This document shows positions 23,540-32,199 of a stretch of DNA of 64,000 nucleotides, piece after piece. Under the pieces are notes generated by a model. That model was not told the origin of the DNA. It worked only from the letters and a program-made list of their open reading frames with translations, and ran no database searches. The first letter of the stretch is position 1; each line of letters begins with the position of its first letter. A program made the translations under genes and the position numbers. The DNA comes from Gordonibacter sp. 28C (GTDB lineage Bacteria > Actinomycetota > Coriobacteriia > Coriobacteriales > Eggerthellaceae). Where the stretch lies: assembly GCF_003339845.1 (NCBI RefSeq), contig NZ_PPTR01000008.1, forward strand, positions 62,001 to 126,000, in the 5' to 3' direction.

Positions 23540-24205
23540 CTACCGGGGGCGACGCACCATGCAGCGTTCGACCAGGTCGAAGCCGGGGGCTGTCTTGCGT
23601 TCCACCGTTTCGAAGCCGTAATGCCCGTAGATGCCTTCTAGGCGGTCGGTGTAGCAATCGAGGTAGCACGCGATGCCGCGCTCGTCGGCGCAGGCGAGGA
23701 AGGGCCTGAACAGCCGCCCGAACGCGCCGCTGCCGCGGCGGTCGGGGTCGACGCCGGCGGAGATGAAGTACAGGTAATCGTCGTCGGGGCCGGCGCAGGC
23801 AAGGGGCCAATTCGTGTCGGAGAGGGGCTCCATGGCCTCGGCGCGCGGGAAGAGCACCTCCTGCTCGCGCGCGGTGAGCGCGCTTTCCAAACGGCGCGCC
23901 GACTGTTCCTCCAGCTTGGGCCAGCTTGTATCGCCCAGCTCGCTGCGCACGTACACGTTCGCCGCTCCCGCACGGTCGTCCAGCGTGTAGACGCATCCGT
24001 AAGGGGAGGTGATCTCGTAGTCCGCGCGGATGACGGCCTGCGTGATAGCCAGCTTGCGGCTCCGATCCGCTCCGAGGTCGTCGAGGACTTCGAGCCAGGT
24101 CGTGTGCCACTTCTCTTCGAGGAAGCACGTGCCCACCATGTTGGCGAGCTCGTCGAGGAGCGCGGCCTGATCGTGCGGTACGGTGACGAGTCCGGGTAGC
24201 TGCAT
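23540..24205 (-). CDS. GNAT family N-acetyltransferase
   Basis: A 221-aa acetyltransferase-like protein. The acetyl-CoA-binding motif A region is GVDPDRRGSGAFGRLF, followed by GIACYLDCYTDRLEGIYGHYGFE, the typical GNAT C-terminal strand and loop. The N-terminal half is less conserved. The start ATG 24205 with AAAGGAC upstream is favoured. An open frame continues upstream but runs into the inverted-repeat element at 24382-24541, so longer starts are unlikely. It is the first gene of a probable GNAT-MerR-MFS operon, which would fit a small-molecule resistance locus where drug modification and export are combined. Confidence 0.82.
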   Translation of the reverse strand: MQLPGLVTVPHDQAALLDELANMVGTCFLEEKWHTTWLEVLDDLGADRSRKLAITQAVIRADYEITSPYGCVYTLDDRAGAANVYVRSELGDTSWPKLEEQSARRLESALTAREQEVLFPRAEAMEPLSDTNWPLACAGPDDDYLYFISAGVDPDRRGSGAFGRLFRPFLACADERGIACYLDCYTDRLEGIYGHYGFETVERKTAPGFDLVERCMVRRPR

Positions 24206-24381
24206 GGCGGGAGTCCTTTCGGTCGCGAAGCGTCGAAGCACCGTCGATTCTCCCATGTTCTCGCCGCCTTGTCGAGCGAGCGCGTCCGTGCTCGCTACTG
24301 TGCGACGCCATTGCAGAATACCGCTCGTGTGCGACGAGCGCGCTTCCTTTACGGGTGGCTGCATGCGATTTCCGGTATTTC

Positions 24382-24541
24382 GCACAAAAAGTGCCGACGT
24401 TTGACTTTTGGAAATCGGGAGCGTGGCCGAAAAAGGCTCCAGTCCATGCCGATCGCCTTCGAACTGCGGGTTTTCAAAGATGGTCTGCGTCCTCGTTTTC
24501 GCGCTTGCTTGCAAGGAATCGAACGTCGGCACTTTTTGTGC
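24382..24541. repeat. long inverted-repeat element, copy B
   Basis: The arms 24382-24404 and 24519-24541 pair over 23 nt with a single G-T wobble: GCACAAAAA-GTGCCGACG on the left and its complement on the right. Pairing extends a few bases outward (TTTCG/CGAAA). The interior of about 115 nt shows no similarity to the interiors at 7115-7275 or 32200-32368. The element fills the gap between the GNAT gene and the endonuclease-like gene. Confidence 0.8.
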
Positions 24542-24570
24542 GAAAAACCGCTTTCGAGGTGCACCGGCGA

Positions 24571-25560
24571 TTAGTTGTACCCGACGGGAAGGCCGAGTTG
24601 CCTGCGCAATTTCAATTTTCTTGCATGGTAGCCGGACACGCGCACCTGCGATCGCTTCCCCAGATGTCTTCGAATCGTATCCGCGATCGTGTCAGTGGCG
24701 ACCATACTGTCCAATTCGTCGTTCGTGATGCAGAAGACCGTCCACCCCATGGCGGCAAGGGCGTTCGTCCTTCGGGAATCCTCGAGGCGTTTTTCCTCTC
24801 CGGAGTGCGATTCCCTGCTTTGATATTCGACGTCGAGTTTTGCCTCCGGCCAGCACAGATCGCACCGGAAGCTCGATTTTCCCGTGAGCGCTCGCGCGGC
24901 CGGACTTGCCCTCACCTCGTAGTTCATACGGGGAATGCCCAATCCGTATCCTCCGTACATCAGGGGGAGGCCGAGCACGAGAGCTTGCTTCGTCTCGCGC
25001 GGAGAGGCGGAGCCGTTGGTCATGTAGTGTAGCGTTTTCGCGGCTTTGGCAGCGCCTCGAAGCGATGGGTTTCGTGCGATGAAGGCTTCGAGGGCCCGGA
25101 TGGAAGCCAATGGCTCGACTTGGTAGCCTGATAGCACGCCGGTTCGCCTGGTTTGATACGTGCCGCAAAGCTCGTATCCCAGTTCCAGCAAGGCGATCGC
25201 GCTTTTCTCCTGCGCGGCAAGATGGGTGAAAGCGAGGGCGGCCGAGCTGGTGTACACGCCGTCTTGAAGCCGGAGAAGCGAGCACCCCTGCAACTCCGCC
25301 GAGCAGGCGTGGGCCGTGAACGCGCTTGAAGATCGGCATTGAGATGTGCGGGACACCAGGATGTGGGCCGGCTGCTCGATAACCATGGTGGGGTGGGAGG
25401 CCCTGAGCAGCTCGATCGATCGGCAAAAAGTTTTCGCGTTTGGCGCTTCGCTCGGCAATGTGCGCGGACCGCTGCGCAAAAGGCTGCGTTCGCTCGTGTT
25501 CGTCGTGCGCAGTATCTGCAATGCCGTTATGTGTCCGAAGCATAGAGGGATTGGATGCAC
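24571..25560 (-). CDS. endonuclease-like protein (DUF559-type C-terminus)
   Basis: A 329-aa protein I recognise only in part. The C-terminal third (FRCDLCWPEAKLDVEYQS, then RLEDSRRTNALAAMGWTVF and FCITNDELD) has the layout of the DUF559/Vsr-like PD-(D/E)xK nuclease fold. The N-terminal part resembles AbiEi-type or Eggerthellaceae orphan proteins of this class. The start is uncertain: GTG 25560 has AGGAGG 4-5 nt upstream, and ATG 25386 at MVIEQPAHILVSRTS is the next option. Relatives are often isolated single genes of unknown role, possibly defence or toxin-antitoxin related. The element at 24382-24541 ends 29 bp beyond its stop. Confidence 0.6.
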   Translation of the reverse strand: MHPIPLCFGHITALQILRTTNTSERSLLRSGPRTLPSEAPNAKTFCRSIELLRASHPTMVIEQPAHILVSRTSQCRSSSAFTAHACSAELQGCSLLRLQDGVYTSSAALAFTHLAAQEKSAIALLELGYELCGTYQTRRTGVLSGYQVEPLASIRALEAFIARNPSLRGAAKAAKTLHYMTNGSASPRETKQALVLGLPLMYGGYGLGIPRMNYEVRASPAARALTGKSSFRCDLCWPEAKLDVEYQSRESHSGEEKRLEDSRRTNALAAMGWTVFCITNDELDSMVATDTIADTIRRHLGKRSQVRVSGYHARKLKLRRQLGLPVGYN

Positions 25561-26000
25561 CGTGCCTCCTCGTGGCCCTGAGGTTTTGAGGATCTTGCGG
25601 GCGTGGAAAAGGAAACGAGGGCACGTTTTCCATGATGGGCCGCTTCGCGAGAAGGGCGCCCGTACTGGCTCTTCGATGGCGTCATTCTAGCATGTGAAGT
25701 TCGCTCTGAGAAGATTTCATGTTCCGAGGGGTCTTCGGGCTTCAACGAAACGGCTTCGGCTACGAAAGGCGTATTCCTTGCGGCAAGGGGGGCTTCTTGG
25801 TTACCCCGGTCTTTCTGCGCGATGGGTCCTTCTCGGGTGTCGTGCCGGTTGAACGCGGCAAACGCTTCGGCTTCAACCGAGGGTCGGTGCCTGCGTCCGC
25901 ACGGCCTTTCGGCACAATCGGGTGCGTATGAACAGGCGCGCCGCCCATCTTCTGCCTACAGGTAGGGCTGCGCGTGCAACCCGACCGACAGGAGGACGCC
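25561..26000. promoter_or_regulatory. divergent intergenic region upstream of ptcA
   Basis: A 440-bp region with no convincing gene. It should carry the promoter of the agmatine genes on the plus strand and of the endonuclease-like gene on the minus strand. Dyads seen are TGGAAAA/TTTTCCA (around 25605-25633) and CGGTTGAA/TTCAACCG (25846-25879). AGGAGG at 25990-25995 is the ribosome binding site of ptcA. Confidence 0.4.
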
Positions 26001-27035
26001 ATGGCACATTCGACCAAGAAAGACTTCATCGACACCAACGATTTCACGAAAGAAGAGCTGCTCGACATCATCGATCTGTCGCTGGCCATGAAGCATATGA
26101 TCCAGAAGGGCGCCTACCCGCTCGTGCTGAAGCACCGATCGCTCGGCATGATCTTCCAGCAGGTTTCCACCCGCACGCGCATCTCGTTCGAGACGGCCAT
26201 GACCGACCTGGGCGGCGCCGGCGAGTTCTTTGCGCCGGGCACCATCCAGTTGGGCGGGCACGAGACCATCGAGGACTCCGCGCGCGTCATGGGCCGTCTG
26301 GTGGACATCCTCATGGCCCGCGTCGACCGCCACGAGGATCTGGTGAACCTGGCGAAGTACTCGCCGGCGCCGGTCATCAACGGCATGTCCGACTACAACC
26401 ATCCCACGCAGGAGATGGGCGACCTGCTGACCATGATGGAGCATCTGCCCGAGGGCAAGAACATCGAGGACTGCAAGATGGTGTTCGTGGGCGACGCCAC
26501 GCAGGTGTGCGTGTCCGAGATGTTCATCTGTTCGAAGATGGGCATGGACTTCGTGCAGTACGGCCCTCGGGGCCATCAGATTTCCGACGAGCTTCTGGCC
26601 GTCGGCAAGAAGAACTGCGAGGTGTCAGGCGGTAGCGTGTCGGTGACCGACGACCGCGAAGCCGCCATGAAGGACGCCGACTTCGTATACACCGACGTGT
26701 GGTACGGCCTGTACGACAAGGAGCTGTCGAAGGACGAGCGCATGGCCATCTTCTACCCCACGTACCAGGTGACGCCCGAGCTCATGGACATGGCGGCTCC
26801 GGACGCCAAGTTCATGCACTGCCTGCCCGCCTCGCGCGGCGAGGAGGTGACGGACGCCGTGATCGACGGTCCCAAGTCCATCTGCTGGGACGAGGCGGAG
26901 AACCGCAAGCATTCCATCCGTGGCCTCCTGGCGTACTTCTGCCCTGAGACCGTGAAGGACGAGGACGCCACGAGCGACGCCCGCGACCGCGTGAACGAGA
27001 TGCTGGAGAAGATCGGCAAAGTACCGGTGGCGTAG
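26001..27035 (+). CDS. ptcA: putrescine carbamoyltransferase
   Basis: Converts N-carbamoylputrescine plus phosphate to putrescine and carbamoyl phosphate, the second step of agmatine catabolism. The 344-aa product has the carbamoyl-phosphate motif STRTR at residues 56-60, [10 protein letters not shown], and [10 protein letters not shown], as in transcarbamylases. The [17 protein letters not shown] segment and the C-terminal helix resemble putrescine rather than ornithine carbamoyltransferases. The operon partners (antiporter and agmatine deiminase) support this choice. ATG 26001 lies 5 nt after AGGAGG. No carbamate kinase gene, needed to make ATP from carbamoyl phosphate, is in the window. 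Confidence 0.9.
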   Translation: MAHSTKKDFIDTNDFTKEELLDIIDLSLAMKHMIQKGAYPLVLKHRSLGMIFQQVSTRTRISFETAMTDLGGAGEFFAPGTIQLGGHETIEDSARVMGRLVDILMARVDRHEDLVNLAKYSPAPVINGMSDYNHPTQEMGDLLTMMEHLPEGKNIEDCKMVFVGDATQVCVSEMFICSKMGMDFVQYGPRGHQISDELLAVGKKNCEVSGGSVSVTDDREAAMKDADFVYTDVWYGLYDKELSKDERMAIFYPTYQVTPELMDMAAPDAKFMHCLPASRGEEVTDAVIDGPKSICWDEAENRKHSIRGLLAYFCPETVKDEDATSDARDRVNEMLEKIGKVPVA

Positions 27036-27054
27036 GGCGGAAGGAGCCTGTCTC

Positions 27055-28557
27055 ATGGCAAAGAACAAGAAATTCCGCCTCGTCGACGCGATACTCTCGG
27101 TCATCACGGTCGTGTTCGTGGCGGAGGCGGCGGCTCCGGCCGCCGCCATCGGCAACTCGCAGTTCTTCTGGTGGATATTCCTCATCATCGCGTTTCTGCT
27201 GCCGTACGGCCTGGTGGTGAGCGAGCTGGGCACCACCTACGACGACGAGGGCGGCCTGTACGATTGGGTGCGCCGCGCGTTCGGCGACAAATGGGGCAGC
27301 CGCGTGAGCTGGTACTATTGGATCAACTTCCCGTTATGGATGGCCTCCCTCGCGTTTTTGTTCCCCGAGACCATCCAGATGATCACGGGCATGGAGCTCG
27401 ACATCCTGCCCACGCTGCTCATCGAGCTGGCGTTCATCTGGATCGTCGTGTTCCTGAGCTTTTCGAAGGTGTCGGACTCGGCGTGGATCCTCAACCTGGC
27501 GGCCGTGCTCAAGGTGGCCATAGCCGTGGTGGTGGGCGGCTTGGGCATCTGGTACGCCGTGAACTACGGCTTCGCCAACGACATGGCACCCGAGACGTTC
27601 CTGCCCACCCTCGACTCGAACAGCCTCACGTACCTGTCCATCATCCTGTTCAACTTCATGGGCTTCGAGGTCATCACCACCTACGTGGGGTCGATGGAGA
27701 ACCCCAGCAAGCAGATACCCAAGGCCATCATCGCCGGCGGCATCGCCATCGCGGCGCTGTACCTGTTCAGCTCGTTCGGCATCAGCGCGGCCATCCCGAC
27801 GTTCGACGTGTCGCTCGACTCGGGCATCATGGACGCGGTGGGCATCATGTCCGGCGTGGGCAGCCTGCTGTTCGTCGTGGTGGGCATCGTGTTCCTTGTC
27901 ACGCTGTTCGGCAACATGGTCAGCTGGTCGTTCGGCGTGAACTTCGTGGCCGAGCACGCGGCCCGCAAGAAGAACATGCCCAAGCCCTTCGCGCACGAGA
28001 GCAAGAAGAACCAGATGCCCACCGGCGCCGCCATCATCAACGGCATCGTGGCGAGCGTGCTGGTGCTGCTGTCGCCGCTCATGGAGATGGCCGGCTTCGA
28101 CGGGTTCTTCTGGATCTTCTTCTCCATGAACATCGTGTTCCTGCTGATCAGCTACATTCCCATGTTCCCGGCGCTCATGAAGCTGCGTCGGGTTGACCCC
28201 GCCGCGAACCGCGTGTTCAAGGTGCCGGGCGGGCGTGGCGTGCTGCTGGTGGTCACGTGGCTGCCGGTCGTGCTGCTGGTGCTGGCCATCATCGCCACCA
28301 TCGTGCCGCTGAACGGCTCCGAGGAAGAGCTGTCGAAGATCCCCATGCTCATCGGCGTGCTGTGCTTCGTGGTGATAGGCGAGATCGTGCGCGTGCTGTC
28401 GGCGCGCGGGCGCAAGGACGACTACGGCGGCATGGGGTCGCACGGCGACCCGCTGGCGTTCGACGTGGCCCACGGCTACGAGGAGATGCCCGAGTCGGAG
28501 AAGATCGCCATCGAGGAAGACGAGCTCATCGGCCGCGAACCGCGCGATTTGGTGTAG
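27055..28557 (+). CDS. aguD: APC-superfamily amino acid permease, probable agmatine/putrescine antiporter
   Basis: A 500-aa transporter with 12 predicted helices. VDAILSVITVVFVAEAAAPA opens the first helix, followed by VVSELGTTYDDEGGLYDWVRR, which matches the APC pattern around the unwound first and second helices. The C-terminus is charged and cytoplasmic. It lies 19 bp after ptcA and 130 bp before aguA, so exchange of external agmatine for internal putrescine is the most likely task. The function is inferred mainly from the cluster; a glutamate:GABA-like exchanger would look similar. Confidence 0.85.
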   Translation: MAKNKKFRLVDAILSVITVVFVAEAAAPAAAIGNSQFFWWIFLIIAFLLPYGLVVSELGTTYDDEGGLYDWVRRAFGDKWGSRVSWYYWINFPLWMASLAFLFPETIQMITGMELDILPTLLIELAFIWIVVFLSFSKVSDSAWILNLAAVLKVAIAVVVGGLGIWYAVNYGFANDMAPETFLPTLDSNSLTYLSIILFNFMGFEVITTYVGSMENPSKQIPKAIIAGGIAIAALYLFSSFGISAAIPTFDVSLDSGIMDAVGIMSGVGSLLFVVVGIVFLVTLFGNMVSWSFGVNFVAEHAARKKNMPKPFAHESKKNQMPTGAAIINGIVASVLVLLSPLMEMAGFDGFFWIFFSMNIVFLLISYIPMFPALMKLRRVDPAANRVFKVPGGRGVLLVVTWLPVVLLVLAIIATIVPLNGSEEELSKIPMLIGVLCFVVIGEIVRVLSARGRKDDYGGMGSHGDPLAFDVAHGYEEMPESEKIAIEEDELIGREPRDLV

Positions 28558-28654
28558 CTGCCCCTGTCATCCTGAGCGGTGCGCCGTAGGCGCGGAGTCG
28601 AGGGATCGCGCGCGGCAGCCGCGAGCCCGCCGGCGGACGCCTCGCGGGCTTCGG

Positions 28655-28660
28655 TATACT
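28655..28660 (+). promoter_or_regulatory. -10 box of aguA
   Basis: TATACT 28 nt before the aguA ATG, in a 130-bp gap that also contains a GC-rich hairpin (GCCCGC...GCGGGC). It suggests that aguA can be transcribed apart from ptcA-aguD. Confidence 0.45.
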
Positions 28661-28687
28661 GATACGACGTTTGAAAGGACGAAGCGC

Positions 28688-29803
28688 ATGGAAACCATTT
28701 ACGAAGAGCAATCCACCCCCAAGCAGGACGGCTACCGCATGCCGGGCGAGTTCGAGCCGCAGGAGCGCGTCTGGATGCTGTGGCCGCATCGGCCCGACAA
28801 CTGGCGCGACGGCGCGAAGCCGGCGCAGAAGGCCTACGCCGAGGTGGCGCGCGCCATCGCGCGCTTCGAGCCGGTGTGCGTGGGCGTGAAGCCCGAGGAC
28901 TACGAAGCCGCGCGCTACACGCTGTCCGACGACGACAACATCCTCGTCGTGGAGATGGAATCCGACGACGCGTGGATCCGCGACTGCGGCCCCACGTTCG
29001 TCAAGAACGACGAGGGCGACGTGCGTGCCGTGCACTGGCACTTCAACTCGTGGGGCGGGCTCGTGGACGGCCTGTACTTCCCATGGGACCAGGACGCGCT
29101 CGTGGGCGTGAAGGTGGCCGATCTGGCCGGCGCCGTGCGCTACCGCCCCGACGACTTCGTGCTGGAAGGCGGCTCCATCCACGTTGACGGCGAGGGCACG
29201 GTCCTGACCACCGAGATGTGCCTGCTGTCCGAAGGCCGCAACCCGGAGCTCTCGAAGGAGGACATCGAGGGCTACCTGCGCCAGTACCTGGGCGCGGATA
29301 AGGTCATCTGGATCAAGGACGGCATCGACCCCGAGGAGACGAACGGCCACATCGACGACGTGGCGTGCTTCGTGCGCCCCGGCGAGGTGGCCTGCATCTG
29401 GACCGACGACGAGGACAACCCGTTTTACGAAGCCGCCCACGCCGCCTACGAGACGCTCTCGAACGCCACCGACGCGAAGGGCCGCCAGCTCAAGGTGCAC
29501 AAGCTCACCATGCCGAAGGTTCCCACCTACATGTCGCAGGAGGAAGTGGACGCCATCGACGTCGTGGAGGGCACGCTGCCCCGCACCACGGAGGACTACG
29601 CCATCGCCTCGTACATGAACTTCCTCATCGTGAACGACGCCGTGATCTTCCCGCAGTACGGCGACGAGTACGACGAGCTGGCCATGCAGCAGGCGCAGGA
29701 GATGTTCCCCGACCGCGAGATCGTGGGCGTTCCCACCCGCGAGATAGCCTACGGCGGCGGCAACATCCACTGCATCACCCAGCAAGAGCCTGCCCGCGGG
29801 TAG
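28688..29803 (+). CDS. aguA: agmatine deiminase
   Basis: Hydrolyses agmatine to N-carbamoylputrescine and ammonia. The 371-aa protein begins with the family pattern RMPGEFEPQERVWMLWPHR, contains ESDDAWIRDCGPTF with catalytic Asp and substrate-binding residues, VLEGGSIHVDGEG, and ETNGHIDDVACFV with the catalytic His. It ends with GGGNIHCITQQEP, where Cys362 is the nucleophile. All catalytic positions are intact. With ptcA and the antiporter it completes agmatine uptake, conversion to putrescine and export. AAAGGA precedes the ATG by about 9 nt. Confidence 0.96.
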   Translation: METIYEEQSTPKQDGYRMPGEFEPQERVWMLWPHRPDNWRDGAKPAQKAYAEVARAIARFEPVCVGVKPEDYEAARYTLSDDDNILVVEMESDDAWIRDCGPTFVKNDEGDVRAVHWHFNSWGGLVDGLYFPWDQDALVGVKVADLAGAVRYRPDDFVLEGGSIHVDGEGTVLTTEMCLLSEGRNPELSKEDIEGYLRQYLGADKVIWIKDGIDPEETNGHIDDVACFVRPGEVACIWTDDEDNPFYEAAHAAYETLSNATDAKGRQLKVHKLTMPKVPTYMSQEEVDAIDVVEGTLPRTTEDYAIASYMNFLIVNDAVIFPQYGDEYDELAMQQAQEMFPDREIVGVPTREIAYGGGNIHCITQQEPARG

Positions 29804-29825
29804 TTTCGCTGTCCGATGGTGGCAG

Positions 29826-29860
29826 AACCCCGTCCGCGCTTGGTGGGCGGGGTTTCTTTA
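29826..29860 (+). terminator. terminator of aguA
   Basis: AACCCCGTCC pairs with GGGCGGGGTT (one G-T wobble) across a 9-nt loop and is followed by TCTTTA. It lies 22 bp after the aguA stop and just before the convergent peptidase gene. Confidence 0.75.
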
Positions 29861-30745
29861 CGTCGAGCGCAGCACCACGGCCTGCGCGCCCAAGGCGTAG
29901 TAGCGGGCCGCGAACGTTTCCAGAGGGTAGGCCACCTGCCCGGCCAGCGAATCGCTGGCCAGCACGATGCCGGCGTCCAGGTCGTAGCCGCGCACGACCA
30001 CGCAGTGGCTGTTTGTGAACAGGCGGTACTTTCGTCCGTTCACCTGCGCCGTGCGGTAGTAGTCGCCCGGCTCCTCCAGGCCTATGGTGCACCAGGCGAT
30101 GACGGGGTTTCCGGCGGCCACTTCGTCCAGCACGTCTTGGAACGGCGCGCCCGTGAGGTCGACGGCCTCGAGATCGGCTCGCTGGGCGTCGAGGTAGGCC
30201 GAGGCTGTGCTCGCGATGGCGGGGGCCATGCAGGAGTTTCCGTCGGGGGAGGCGGGATCGCCTAGGAACGCGTGCACGAAGTCCTGGTCGCTCGTGGGGA
30301 GCCAGTTCTCGGCTATCTCGGTTTTTCGCAGATCGAACCCGCAGGCGATGAGCGCGTTCGTAAGCGCCACCGACTCGCATCCTGTGGGAAGCTCGGGATA
30401 CTGGGAAAGCGCCGGAACGTCGAAAGCCACGCTTCGCACCCTACCGCCGGTTTCGCTTTGCAGCAAGGCCGCCTCGGCCGCCGCCCGCGCCTCGATGTCC
30501 ACGTCGGCCGCTGCCGAGGAGGAGGCGAGCAGCGGAAGCGCGAGCGCGCCCGCGAGCACGAGGACGCCGGCGCCGAAGCAGGCGAGCGCCGCCCTCCATC
30601 GGGCGAGCATGCGGCCCGCGCGAGAGGCGGAACCGCGGCGAAAGAGCGGACGGCCGCCGCGACGCGCGCCTGCCGCGACGGGACGGCGCCGATACGTCGT
30701 GATACCATGGATGGTGCTCTGGCGTCTTGTCGGCTTGTCCGCCAT
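29858..30745 (-). CDS. membrane-anchored C39-like (papain fold) cysteine peptidase
   Basis: A 295-aa protein with a basic N-terminus and one hydrophobic segment (AALACFGAGVLVLAGALALP, about residues 50-70) that should anchor it outside the membrane. The following domain matches the peptidase C39-like family: catalytic Cys in LPTGCESVALTNAL, His in TNSHCVVVRGYD and an Asp in LASDSLAG. Such proteins are common on Gram-positive surfaces; their substrates are mostly unknown. ATG 30745 with AAAGGG upstream is the likely start, though other starts within the Arg-rich N-terminus are possible. It converges with aguA. The 327-bp gap to the next gene holds divergent promoters and no other gene. Confidence 0.82.
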   Translation of the reverse strand: MADKPTRRQSTIHGITTYRRRPVAAGARRGGRPLFRRGSASRAGRMLARWRAALACFGAGVLVLAGALALPLLASSSAAADVDIEARAAAEAALLQSETGGRVRSVAFDVPALSQYPELPTGCESVALTNALIACGFDLRKTEIAENWLPTSDQDFVHAFLGDPASPDGNSCMAPAIASTASAYLDAQRADLEAVDLTGAPFQDVLDEVAAGNPVIAWCTIGLEEPGDYYRTAQVNGRKYRLFTNSHCVVVRGYDLDAGIVLASDSLAGQVAYPLETFAARYYALGAQAVVLRST

Positions 30746-31020
30746 GTCTGCCCTTTCGCGCGGTTTCTTGAGAAGGCGAGGGTACCGTCCGAACTTGAAA
30801 ACAACCTGAAAGCTCGCGCCTCCGCCTGCGCCGATCATCGCGACTCCACGATTTTCGGCTTCTATCAAGAACACGCGCGATGCCGTCGGAACGTTTCGCC
30901 CGCTGCGGAATCTCCTTATTTCTCCGCATCGGGCGCGCGGTGCGCAAGGGTGGCGCGCGACTCGCGTGCAGAACGTGCGAGAGCGCCTCGCTCGACGCGC
31001 GAGATTTCTCAAAATAGTCC

Positions 31021-31051
31021 TTGACCCTCCTCGTGCGGGAGGCTGTTGAAT
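31021..31051 (+). promoter_or_regulatory. MerR-type promoter with 19-bp spacer and dyad
   Basis: TTGACC (-35) and TTGAAT (-10) are separated by 19 bp, and the spacer holds CCTCC-N7-GGAGG. A stretched spacer with a central dyad is the signature of promoters activated by MerR proteins, so the downstream regulator probably controls itself. Confidence 0.65.
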
Positions 31052-31072
31052 GCGATGTGAAAGGAGGTGCGC

Positions 31073-31882
31073 ATGTACTACATCGGAGAGTTCTCGAAGA
31101 TGGGGAAGACCACCATCAAAACGCTGCATTACTACGACCGCATCGGGCTCTTGCGCCCGGCGGCGGTGGACGGCTCGACCGGCTACCGGCTCTACACCAC
31201 GGGTCAGCTGTTCGACCTGCACCGTATCCAGTCGCTGCGGCAGGCAGGGCTGTCCGTGGACGAAGTCGTCGCCGTCATGGGCGGCGCGGACCCTCGCCCG
31301 ATCTTGGAGCGTCGCCAAGCCGAGCTCGTCCGGGAACTCCGCGAGCGCCGAAGCCAGCTCGCACGCATCGCATTCATGCTGCATCACGAAGAGAAGGAGC
31401 TTTTCATGGATTACCAGGCAACCGTCAAGGACATTCCCAGCTGCATCGTGTTCACCAAGCAGCTCACCGTGCCCGACTACAACTCGTACTTCGAAGTCAT
31501 CCCCGCCGTGGGACGCGCGGTGTCGGCCGCGAACCCCGACCTGCAGTGCGCCGTGCCCGAGTACTGCTTCATCAGCTACCTGGACGCCGAGTACAAGGAG
31601 CGCGACATCAGCTTCGAGTACAACGAGGCCGTGACCTCGTTCGGCGTTGAGACCGACGGCATCGTGTTCCGCGAGATCCCGGCCGTGACGGTGGCGTCGG
31701 TCATGCACCGCGGCTCGTATGCCGACCTGCCGCAGGCCTACGCCTTCGCTCTGGATTGGGTGGAGAAGAACGGCTACCGCGTGGCGGACAGCCCGCGCGA
31801 GAGCTACATCGACGGCGTGTGGAACAACACCCCCGAAGCCGAATGGCTCACCGAGATCCAAGTGCCCATCGAGAAGGCGTAA
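31073..31882 (+). CDS. MerR family regulator with GyrI-like effector domain
   Basis: A 269-aa BmrR/BltR-type regulator. The N-terminal winged helix is YYIGEFSKMGKTTIKTLHYY then GYRLYTTGQLFDLHRIQSL. A coiled-coil linker leads to a GyrI-like ligand-binding domain from residue 118 on (VKDIPSCIVFTKQLTVPDY, then the PAVTVASVMHRGSYADL strand, and an ending EAEWLTEIQVPIE). Such domains bind lipophilic cations and other drugs. ATG 31073 follows AAAGGAGG by 5-6 nt. No transporter gene follows on the same strand, so its target beyond itself is not obvious. Confidence 0.9.
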   Translation: MYYIGEFSKMGKTTIKTLHYYDRIGLLRPAAVDGSTGYRLYTTGQLFDLHRIQSLRQAGLSVDEVVAVMGGADPRPILERRQAELVRELRERRSQLARIAFMLHHEEKELFMDYQATVKDIPSCIVFTKQLTVPDYNSYFEVIPAVGRAVSAANPDLQCAVPEYCFISYLDAEYKERDISFEYNEAVTSFGVETDGIVFREIPAVTVASVMHRGSYADLPQAYAFALDWVEKNGYRVADSPRESYIDGVWNNTPEAEWLTEIQVPIEKA

Positions 31883-31898
31883 ACATTCGGTATAGCGC

Positions 31899-31923
31899 GA
31901 GCGGATCGCGTGGCGATCCGCTC
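31899..31923 (+). terminator. terminator of the MerR/GyrI gene
   Basis: An 11-bp perfect stem (GAGCGGATCGC) with a GTG loop, 17 bp after the stop; a weak T-rich tail (CATTTTAT) follows a few bases later. Confidence 0.65.
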
Positions 31924-32199
31924 AGTCGCGCATTTTATCGCAGCGAACAGCGCGTCGGCGGCGTTGTGGGCCGATATCTCTCCTCGACTCCGGTTTCGCT
32001 CTGGATTTTCAAATCATTTCTCGACGGACGTATAACTTTCGTTTGTCGGGCTGATGTAAGCATGCATTACTGCGTGAGGGCGTACTCGACAAAGTAGAAG
32101 TCAGGGCAAATATGCAACAAGAAGCAGACCGCAATCTGGTACGGGTCGATCATGAGACGGCCCCCCGGTTGTGCCGATGCATGTTTCGGTGTCGATTTT

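Noticed and set aside
24382-24541. Retron non-coding RNA, because inverted ends bracket about 115 nt
   Set aside because: No reverse transcriptase gene is nearby for any of the three copies, and the interiors share no msr/msd-like stems.
24382-24541. Integron attC recombination site
   Set aside because: The ends do not carry the RYYYAAC/GTTRRRY core boxes and there is no integron integrase or cassette array.
28558-28620. TGTCATCCTGAGCG-like repeat before aguA
   Set aside because: A single short match to a motif common in many genomes; no second copy was seen in the window.
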